This document shows, in pieces, positions 1-4,755 of a stretch of 7,794 nt of DNA. The stretch is from JBCBSK01 sp039819185 (GTDB lineage Bacteria > Pseudomonadota > Alphaproteobacteria > Rhizobiales > Tepidamorphaceae): positions 1 through 7,794 of the forward strand of contig JBCBSK010000160.1 of assembly GCA_039819185.1 (NCBI GenBank). Reading direction: 5' to 3'. Position numbers and translations under genes: made by a program. The notes beneath the pieces are model-generated. The model was not told where the DNA came from. It made no database searches and saw nothing but the letters and a program-made list of their open reading frames with translations. How positions within the stretch are numbered: the first letter of the stretch is position 1; every line of letters begins with the position of its first letter.

Positions 1-112
1 GCTTCGCAAGGCTGAAGACTGGCTCGCGGTCCAGCGCAGTGAAGCGGAAGCGCGCCTCGATCGCCTGGAGGCACATCTGCGAATGCAAGAGAAAGGCGCG
101 TCCCATGAATAA
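1..112 (+). CDS. ArsR-family transcriptional repressor, C-terminal fragment
   Basis: This is the 3' end of a gene that begins left of the window. About 36 codons are readable in the frame starting at position 2, ending in TAA at 110-112. The tail reads LRKAEDWLAVQRSEAEARLD and continues as a charged, Leu-rich helix (RLEAHLRMQEKGASHE). This resembles the C-terminal dimerisation helix of short ArsR-type winged-helix repressors that sit upstream of SRPBCC genes. The DNA-binding domain lies outside the window. The gene overlaps the next start codon by 8 bases, so the two are probably translationally coupled and the repressor probably controls its own operon. The call depends as much on this pairing as on the tail, so the family is likely but not proven. 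Confidence 0.62.
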   Translation, partial: LRKAEDWLAVQRSEAEARLDRLEAHLRMQEKGASHE

Positions 113-599
113 GCAAAAGAGTAACACCGTTGATACCTGGTCTCCCTCAATCCTAAACCGTGAAATCGTCGTGACCCGCGTGATCGACGCGGACCGTGAC
201 ACCGTTTTCCAAGCCTGGACGGACCCGGATCAGATCGTGAAGTGGTTTGGGCCGGATGGCTTCACCTGCAAAACCCAGGAGATTGACATCAGAACAGGAG
301 GCGTCTGGCGATTTGAGATGCTTGCGCCAGATGGCACCAGCTACGGGAACCGCATGGAATTCGTCCGTATCGAAGCACCGGAATTGATCGAGGCTGTTCA
401 TGGCGGAGACGCAGAGGACGACCCGAACCGGTTTCGTATGCTGGTGACGTTCGACGCGCAGAGCAATGGCAAGACCGTGGTCACGCTTCGGCAGATCCAT
501 CCAACGCCAGAGAACCGCAAGTTTGCGATTGGATTTGGTGCGGTTGAACTGGGCGCTCAGACGCTTTCCAAGCTTGCTGGACATGTCCAAAGTGCGTGA
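105..599 (+). CDS. SRPBCC / AHSA1-like domain protein
   Basis: A 164-residue protein of the START/Bet v1-like (SRPBCC, COG3832) superfamily, which forms a helix-grip fold with a hydrophobic pocket. The family signature is clear: REIVVTRVIDADRDTVFQAW at residues 19-38, then TDPDQIVKWFGPDGFT at 39-54, then a G-G-x-W-R-F strand at 65-70. The ATG at 105 is preferred over an in-frame ATG at 39 because it has AAGG eight bases upstream, sits in a typical 8-bp overlap with the ArsR tail, and gives the usual family length. In characterised cases the ArsR partner represses the operon. The ligand of this branch is generally unknown and none is suggested here. A cytoplasmic location is expected, since no signal peptide or membrane segment is visible. 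Confidence 0.86.
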   Translation: MNKQKSNTVDTWSPSILNREIVVTRVIDADRDTVFQAWTDPDQIVKWFGPDGFTCKTQEIDIRTGGVWRFEMLAPDGTSYGNRMEFVRIEAPELIEAVHGGDAEDDPNRFRMLVTFDAQSNGKTVVTLRQIHPTPENRKFAIGFGAVELGAQTLSKLAGHVQSA

Positions 600-609
600 C
601 TTGTCGGGC

Positions 610-628
610 AAAGGGGCTGGCCTCTTTT
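610..628 (+). terminator. Probable rho-independent terminator after SRPBCC gene
   Basis: AAAGGGG (610-616) pairs with CCTCTTT (621-627) around a CTGG loop, with one G-U wobble in the plus-strand transcript, and runs into four Ts at 625-628. It starts 11 bases after the SRPBCC stop and lies between two convergent genes. On the minus strand the wobble becomes an A-C mismatch, so the plus-strand reading is favoured. The T run is short, so it may be a weak terminator. Confidence 0.42.
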
Positions 629-639
629 CGCCACCATGC

Positions 640-1233
640 TCAAGAGCTGCTTGACCCGCGCGCGAGCGTCAACACACGCTGCCCCCTCGGCGACAGCCGA
701 TACCCGACTGACAAGCTCTCTGTCAGCCCTCTCTCTTTCAGTTTGCGGACAAATGATTTGAAGGGCTGCTTCTCGAATCCGAGCGCGTCGGCAAGCTCCT
801 GCGCGCGCTTTTCTGGGTGGCGCGCGATAAGTGCAAGCGTCCGGATCGACAAGCCGGGCACGCCCATCCGCGCGTCAATGCGTTCGAGATCGGCTATCAA
901 CTCGGCGAACTGCGCCGCAGGCAACGCTGCGTTTTCTCGCAAGCTTCGCCTGATGTCCTCGCCGGAGAACCGCAACTTGATCTTGTAGAGTTCACGATCC
1001 GATTGTGGAGCGAGATCGGTTTTGAGGCTTTCTAGGGATGTATAACCTGCACGTTTCGCCTCATCGCCATTCAGGCTTTCGAAACGGACGACACCGACAT
1101 CAACAATCGACAATTCACCAATTTCGGTTCGCAGACGGCCACCGGACTTCACGGTGGGACGCTTCCACCATCGAAACGCAAGATCGACTTCCCCTACTGC
1201 GATCTTGTTCAAGACAACTCGCTTGATCAACAT
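640..1233 (-). CDS. ASCH/PUA-like domain protein with C-terminal winged-helix-like region
   Basis: A 197-residue protein of uncertain function. Residues 1-95 resemble small ASCH-like proteins: MLIKRVVLNKIAVGEVDLAF, then RWWKRPTVKSGGRLRTEIGE, then a 'KRAGYTS' turn and an 'LYKIKLRF' strand. ASCH domains adopt a PUA-like beta-barrel thought to bind RNA or modified nucleic acid. The usual GxKxxExR signature is altered here to GEVDLAFR. Residues 128-190 (TLALIARHPEKRAQELADAL, followed by a recognition-helix-like FKSFVRKLKERGLTES and wing YRLSPRGQRVL) look like a winged-helix fold. The combination suggests a nucleic-acid-binding regulator, which is inference. The gene converges on the SRPBCC gene and ends in SSSS. 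The ATG at 1231-1233 has no strong Shine-Dalgarno. The nearest upstream neighbour is degraded non-coding DNA. Confidence 0.68.
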   Translation of the reverse strand: MLIKRVVLNKIAVGEVDLAFRWWKRPTVKSGGRLRTEIGELSIVDVGVVRFESLNGDEAKRAGYTSLESLKTDLAPQSDRELYKIKLRFSGEDIRRSLRENAALPAAQFAELIADLERIDARMGVPGLSIRTLALIARHPEKRAQELADALGFEKQPFKSFVRKLKERGLTESLSVGYRLSPRGQRVLTLARGSSSS

Positions 1234-1391
1234 GCGGCGAGAATAGCTGGATTCCCCAAACGAACCAACCAGTGTGCCGGTCTAAAGTTGTAGTGGGAGC
1301 AGACCTGCAGCTTTGGGAGTCGGGTGTCGGCTTTGTCCCGCAAAGCGCCCGTCGAACCAACGTAGCAAAACGTCGCACAATCGGCGGTGAT
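1234..1391. other. Non-coding stretch with a short hairpin
   Basis: No convincing gene on either strand. A 6-bp perfect stem is present: GCTTTG at 1330-1335 and CAAAGC at 1341-1346 around a 5-nt loop. It has no T tract, so it is not called a terminator. The stretch should include the promoter of the leftward ASCH-like gene, but no clear -35/-10 pair stands out. Confidence 0.4.
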
Positions 1392-1415
1392 TGGCGGGAC
1401 ACGTGGGATTCGAAC
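1392..1415 (-). other. Fossil tRNA 3' end (T-loop to CCA)
   Basis: Read on the minus strand from 1415, the order is GTTCGAAT (T-loop), CCCAC (3' half of T-stem), GTGTCCC (7-nt acceptor strand), G (discriminator) and CCA. Every segment length is exactly that of a tRNA 3' end. No matching 5' part exists: the bases before the T-loop (CTAAG) do not pair with CCCAC, and no D-arm or 5' acceptor strand is visible upstream. The tRNA identity breaks off at the T-loop, a common crossover point for tRNA-targeting tyrosine integrases. It is therefore read as an old attachment-site or tRNA remnant, not a working tRNA. Confidence 0.5.
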
Positions 1416-1420
1416 TTAGC

Positions 1421-1440
1421 CCTACCGACTCCACGGTAGG
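1421..1440. repeat. Perfect 7-bp inverted repeat
   Basis: CCTACCG (1421-1427) and CGGTAGG (1434-1440) flank a 6-nt loop. The hairpin lies five bases from the tRNA-like 3' end. It could be a relic variable arm or anticodon arm of that tRNA, or part of a recombination site. It lacks a T tract on either side. Confidence 0.5.
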
Positions 1441-1510
1441 CGAGACCACATTTTGCCCAACGATAATTGCGGATGGCGATAGTCGGATTCACAGGGGCGC
1501 CCATTCTCCG

Positions 1511-1527
1511 CGTAAGCGCTACGTAAG
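1511..1527 (+). repeat. Paired CGTAAG direct repeat, 11-bp spacing (left copy)
   Basis: CGTAAG occurs at 1511-1516 and again at 1522-1527, one DNA helical turn apart. The same pair with identical spacing recurs at 7583-7599, in both cases to the right of a tRNA-like 3' end. Short directly repeated motifs near a tRNA fragment resemble integrase arm-type binding sites. No integrase gene is in the window, so this remains inference. Confidence 0.4.
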
Positions 1528-1548
1528 GACCACTTCTGGAGATGGCGA

Positions 1549-1585
1549 AATTCTAAGTTATTTATTTTATTATCAAAATATCGCG
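1549..1585. other. AT-rich patch in GC-rich surroundings
   Basis: A run dominated by A and T (tatttattttattatcaaaa at its core, near 1559-1578) contrasts with the GC-rich window. It is bracketed by a short inverted repeat, ATGGCGA at 1542-1548 and TCGCCAT at 1616-1622. No reading frame of note crosses it. It may be foreign DNA or a relic promoter. Confidence 0.35.
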
Positions 1586-1699
1586 CAGCTTTGGATGAAA
1601 CGGAGAACTACATCTTCGCCATAGCACTATGACCGGCGAGCCTCCTTGTGGAACCTATTGATCACCCTGCTCCCGATGAATGTTACTTCAATGCGCTGC

Positions 1700-1867
1700 T
1701 CAAAGCTTCTTACTGGGCAACTTGCTGGCCTGCTTCACCCAATCGGCGACGTGGTCATCAAAATCATTGCCCTCGTGGATGTGGAAATGGCGTACTTCTT
1801 CGTGCTGAGAGGCTTCCGACGGTTCGGGCGGATGAGAACTGCCGCGAAAGAATGCGACTTTCACATA
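1700..1867 (-). pseudogene. DUF1801-family protein, C-terminal remnant
   Basis: The minus strand reads 55 codons ending in TGA at 1700-1702. They match the conserved C-terminus of DUF1801-domain proteins: YVKVAFFRGSS (residues 1-11 of the fragment), then EEVRHFHIHEGNDFDDH, then VADWVKQASKLP and the family's natural end. Roughly the first two thirds of the protein is missing. Upstream of the Tyr codon at 1865-1867 the frame stays open but no longer resembles the family (RWHCFIR), and within 35 bases it meets the stop of the alcohol dehydrogenase gene. No start codon or ribosome binding site is visible. It is read as a gene truncated by the event that placed the redox operon or its last gene here. 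The biochemical function of DUF1801 is not well established. Confidence 0.66.
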
Positions 1868-1899
1868 CCTGATGAAGCAGTGCCATCTAACCAGCGGCG

Positions 1900-2925
1900 C
1901 TAACTGGCCAAGTCCAGCACCACGCGCCCCTCGATCTGGCCGCGGCGCATGCGTTCGAAGATGTCGTTGATATTGTCGAGGCTGTCTGTCGTCGTCGTTG
2001 CCTTGACCTTCCCGGCACCTGCGAAATCGAGGGCCTGCTGCAGGTCGAGCCGAGTTCCAACAATCGAGCCACGTACAGTCGTGCCGTTCAGCACCATGTC
2101 GAAGATCGGCAGCGGAAAGCTTCCGGGTGGCAAGCCGTTGAGCGCGACAGTGCCGCCACGCCGGACACAGCCGAGCGCCTGCTCGAATGCCTTGGGGGAG
2201 ACGGCGGTGACGAGAACGCCGTGCGCGCCGCCAATATCGCGCTTCAGCACTGTCGCCGGATCATCCTGCATCGCGTTGACGGTCACTGTCGCACCAAGCT
2301 GCTTCGCCAACGCAAGCTTGGTATCGTCGATATCGACCGCCGCCACATTGAGACCCATGGCCTTAGCGTATTGCACGGCCATATGCCCCAGGCCGCCGAT
2401 ACCGGAGATCACCACCCAATCGCCCGGTTTGGTGTCGGTCATCTTGAGGCCCTTGTAGACGGTGACGCCCGCGCAAAGGACCGGTGCGATCTCCGTAAAG
2501 CTCGTGCCGTTGGGGATGTGACCGACATAGTCCGGATCGGCGACGACATATTCCGCAAAACCGCCATTGACGGAATAGCCCGTGTTTTCCTGTGTCTCGC
2601 AGAGGGTTTCCCAGCCCCCCATGCAGTGCTCGCAATGACCGCAGGCCGAATAGAGCCAGGGCACACCGACACGGTCGCCTTCCTTGACGTGCTTCACACC
2701 CGCGCCGACGCCGGAGACGAACCCGACACCCTCATGTCCGGGAATGAAGGGCGGGTTCGGCTTGACGGGCCAATCGCCCTCGGCGGCGTGCAGATCGGTA
2801 TGGCAGACGCCGGAGGCCTCGATCTTGACCTGGATCTGTCCTGCCTTCGGTTCGGGAACGGGGGCGTCCTCGATCACCAGTGGCTTGCCGAACTCACGGA
2901 CGACGGCGGCTTTCATTTTCTTCAC
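1900..2925 (-). CDS. adhP: Zinc-dependent alcohol dehydrogenase, AdhP type
   Basis: A 341-residue medium-chain dehydrogenase that would oxidise primary alcohols or reduce aldehydes with NAD(H) in the cytoplasm. Numbering from the GTG, the catalytic zinc ligands are C41 (GVCHTDLH), H64 (PGHEG) and C151 (VLCAG). The structural zinc loop is C95, C98, C101 and C109 (ACGHCEHCMGGWETLC). The dinucleotide motif is GIGGLGH (175-181), with D198 (VDIDD) positioned to hold the NAD adenosine ribose. Length and motifs fit AdhP closely. The start is taken as GTG at 2923-2925: AAGGAG lies seven bases upstream, and the codon overlaps the NrtS stop as GTGA, indicating translational coupling. An ATG nine bases downstream (2914-2916) would be too far from that site. 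This is the last gene of the leftward operon; no terminator hairpin is evident after it. It is not the class III (glutathione-dependent) type. Confidence 0.92.
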   Translation of the reverse strand: MKKMKAAVVREFGKPLVIEDAPVPEPKAGQIQVKIEASGVCHTDLHAAEGDWPVKPNPPFIPGHEGVGFVSGVGAGVKHVKEGDRVGVPWLYSACGHCEHCMGGWETLCETQENTGYSVNGGFAEYVVADPDYVGHIPNGTSFTEIAPVLCAGVTVYKGLKMTDTKPGDWVVISGIGGLGHMAVQYAKAMGLNVAAVDIDDTKLALAKQLGATVTVNAMQDDPATVLKRDIGGAHGVLVTAVSPKAFEQALGCVRRGGTVALNGLPPGSFPLPIFDMVLNGTTVRGSIVGTRLDLQQALDFAGAGKVKATTTTDSLDNINDIFERMRRGQIEGRVVLDLAS

Positions 2926-2940
2926 GGTCTTTCTCCTTGG
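2922..2940 (-). promoter_or_regulatory. RBS and GTGA overlap coupling NrtS stop to ADH start
   Basis: On the minus strand AAGGAG (2933-2938) is followed by seven bases and then GTG (2925-2923), whose last two bases begin the TGA stop of the upstream gene. The ideal spacing and the stop/start overlap decide the GTG start of the dehydrogenase. Confidence 0.7.
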
Positions 2941-3203
2941 GGAACGGTTTCTTGTGGAATGGGGGGATCGGGTATCGGCGCGACATCTTCGTTGGCTGCG
3001 AAGCTCATGGAAACGCCGTAGGTCGAGACGCAGAATGGAACGCAGTATGTCAGCAGCGCCGTCAACAGCCGGAACTCGGCATCGCCGAACAATACGTGCC
3101 CCTGGTTGATGAGGTTGAGCAGCGTGCCGACCACGGCCGCGACGACCAGCGACCGCCGCGCATAGCGCCATGAGAGGGCTTGCCTTAGCGGGGCCATGGT
3201 CAT
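2922..3203 (-). CDS. nrtS: NrtS-type small nitrate/nitrite transporter
   Basis: A 93-residue integral membrane protein. Two hydrophobic helices are visible: about residues 17-35 (SLVVAAVVGTLLNLINQG) and 46-67 (LLTALLTYCVPFCVSTYG). The 'VGTLLNLINQG' and 'LLTYCVPFCVSTYG' motifs are characteristic of NrtS, a two-helix family in which some cyanobacterial members have been shown to transport nitrate and nitrite. The tail is Pro-rich and probably disordered. The ATG at 3201-3203 has GGAG eight bases upstream; a second ATG two codons later is less well placed. The gene begins 15 nt after the reductase stop and overlaps the alcohol dehydrogenase start by four bases, so it is an embedded operon member. 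Whether this protein moves nitrate, nitrite or another small anion is untested. Confidence 0.74.
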   Translation of the reverse strand: MTMAPLRQALSWRYARRSLVVAAVVGTLLNLINQGHVLFGDAEFRLLTALLTYCVPFCVSTYGVSMSFAANEDVAPIPDPPIPQETVPQGERP

Positions 3204-3218
3204 CGCGCCGGCTCCGCT

Positions 3219-4631
3219 TCAGGCCGCCGCGCGCTTGCGCTGCTCGACCTTCTGATGGATCGGCTCATCGGGGTGTCCGAGCGAGAGAACTTCCTCGGCC
3301 ACGCTCGGGTGGAGCGCCATCGTGTTGCGAAGCTGATCCTCGGTCAGGCCCGCGCTCAGGGCGACGGCACCCAGCTGTGCGGCCTCCGACGCGGCAGGCC
3401 CGAAGAAATGGAAGCCGAGCAAACGCCCGGTGTCGTTCTCGACAAGGCATTTCATGAAGACGGAACTGGGAGCTTCCTGGAGGAGCGACGCCAAGGGGCT
3501 GAACGACGTGCGGCGGACGGTGAAGCGCTTGCCACGCTCTATGGCGTCGACTTCGGTTAGTCCGACAGATGCGCATTCCGGGGTCGTGAAGGCCGCCGTT
3601 GGTACGATGTCCGACCCGGTTAGTGGCTCATCGGAACCGGCGAGGATATCGACCACGCGGCGCCCGCCGCGCACGGCGACAGGTGTGAGGGCCATGCGTT
3701 CGGAGACATCCCCCGCCGCAAAGATCGTCGGAATGCTGCTGCGTCCGTCGCGGTCGACAACCACATGTCCGCGGTCGGTCGTTTGCACGTCGACCTGTTC
3801 CAGACCGATGTTCTGGGTGTTGGGCGCGCGGCCCGCTGCCATCAGGACTTGACCAAAAGCCCCCGAACCGGACACGGTCTTGCCGTTGAGCGCATAGGCG
3901 TCTCCTTCACGCCGCACAGCGTCCACCGAGGCACCAAGGCGGACATCGATCCCTTGCGCGGTCATGGTCTTGCGTAAAAGCTCCGAGATTTCAGAATCGA
4001 AGGCCGCGATCAGCCGGTCGCCACGCTCGAACAATGTCACCTCGACGCCGAAGCGCTGCATCATGCAGGCGAACTCGACGGCGATATAGCCGCCGCCAAT
4101 GATGGCGAGTCGGTCGGGCAGCACGTTCAGGGTGAAGATATCGTCCGAGGTGATGCAGAATTCGCTGCCGGGAATATCCGGAACGACCGGCCGCGCGCCT
4201 GTCGCGATGAGGATATGTGAGGCTTCGACCGTCGTGCCGCTCGCTGTGGTCACATGGGTCGGCGATGTGATCATTGCCCGTTCGGAGATGAGGGCGATCC
4301 CAAGGTTCTCGAGGCGGTTCGCGTGGTAGTCCGAGAGCCGGCGAACTTCGTCTTCCACCGCATCGCGCAGCACCTTCCAGTCGAAGTTGGTTTCTCCGCC
4401 CTTCCACCCCAGAACAGGCATCTCGCGCAGATGATCGGCCATGCGGGAGGCATGCACCATCAGCTTCTTGGGAACGCAGCCCGCGTTCACGCAGGTGCCG
4501 CCAGTATGGGCGGCTTCGAATACGACAACCTTCATACCGGACGCAGCCGCGCGGCGAGCCGCGGCCATGCCGCCAGAACCGGCGCCGATAATTGCGAGAT
4601 CGTAGCGAGACGTTTCTGGAGTACGGGTCAT
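3219..4631 (-). CDS. gor: Glutathione-reductase-family flavoprotein (class I pyridine nucleotide-disulfide oxidoreductase)
   Basis: A 470-residue FAD enzyme expected to reduce glutathione disulfide with NAD(P)H. The FAD-binding GAGSGG lies at 16-21. The redox disulfide is C47/C52 in GGTCVNAGCVPKK, and the second FAD motif is FAAGDVS at 304-310. The NAD(P)H-domain GGGYIAVE lies at 179-186. The C-terminal catalytic HPSVAEE (H441, E446) is present. CVNAGC and the C-terminal interface segment favour glutathione reductase over lipoamide dehydrogenase or mercuric reductase; there is no N-terminal heavy-metal domain. The cofactor loop reads LFERGDRLIAAFD (201-212), with acidic E202 and D205 and without the second arginine of classic NADPH enzymes, so NADH use is possible. 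An alternative ATG at 4641-4643 would add four residues; neither start has a strong ribosome site. The gene follows the glutaredoxin fusion by 124 nt and precedes NrtS by 15 nt. Confidence 0.88.
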   Translation of the reverse strand: MTRTPETSRYDLAIIGAGSGGMAAARRAAASGMKVVVFEAAHTGGTCVNAGCVPKKLMVHASRMADHLREMPVLGWKGGETNFDWKVLRDAVEDEVRRLSDYHANRLENLGIALISERAMITSPTHVTTASGTTVEASHILIATGARPVVPDIPGSEFCITSDDIFTLNVLPDRLAIIGGGYIAVEFACMMQRFGVEVTLFERGDRLIAAFDSEISELLRKTMTAQGIDVRLGASVDAVRREGDAYALNGKTVSGSGAFGQVLMAAGRAPNTQNIGLEQVDVQTTDRGHVVVDRDGRSSIPTIFAAGDVSERMALTPVAVRGGRRVVDILAGSDEPLTGSDIVPTAAFTTPECASVGLTEVDAIERGKRFTVRRTSFSPLASLLQEAPSSVFMKCLVENDTGRLLGFHFFGPAASEAAQLGAVALSAGLTEDQLRNTMALHPSVAEEVLSLGHPDEPIHQKVEQRKRAAA

Positions 4632-4685
4632 GGGGGTTCTCATCTGTCCGCGGTTGAATTGGGTCTGGAAGGCCGCCGGGGGACG

Positions 4686-4743
4686 GGGAGGGCTCGGCAG
4701 CCTTCCCGGGGGGGGTGATCGCGAGCGGGACAGGCTCGCGATC
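4686..4743 (-). promoter_or_regulatory. Two tandem stem-loops between fusion gene and reductase gene
   Basis: In the leftward transcript, 12 bases after the fusion-gene stop, a perfect 10-bp stem forms (GATCGCGAGC at 4717-4726 with GCTCGCGATC at 4734-4743; 7-nt loop). It is followed by a 9-bp stem with one mismatch (4686-4694 with 4699-4707; CGGC loop on the plus strand). A C-run separates them and no U tract follows. They could be 3'-end-protecting or attenuating hairpins that lower expression of the downstream genes relative to the first. Intrinsic termination seems unlikely. Confidence 0.55.
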
Positions 4744-4755
4744 CTAGAGGCGGGA

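Noticed and set aside
1392..1470. Functional tRNA on the minus strand
   Set aside because: Only the 3' segment has tRNA geometry. The T-stem does not pair, and no D-arm, standard 7-nt anticodon loop or 5' acceptor strand is present.
1115..1504. Minus-strand open frame of 129 codons
   Set aside because: It overlaps the ASCH-like gene out of frame, crosses the tRNA-like scar and shows no domain.
1646..1903. Plus-strand open frame of 85 codons
   Set aside because: The opposite strand here encodes clear DUF1801 C-terminal sequence, so the plus frame is its shadow.
2221..3021. Plus-strand open frame of 266 codons
   Set aside because: It is antisense to the zinc alcohol dehydrogenase and has no family features.
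3219..4631. Mercuric reductase
   Set aside because: There is no N-terminal heavy-metal domain, no C-terminal cysteine pair and no mer neighbours. CVNAGC, the HPSVAEE end and a glutaredoxin neighbour favour the glutathione reductase family.
4717..4743. 10-bp hairpin as a rho-independent terminator
   Set aside because: The leftward transcript continues into a run of Cs, not Us, and closely spaced co-directional genes follow.
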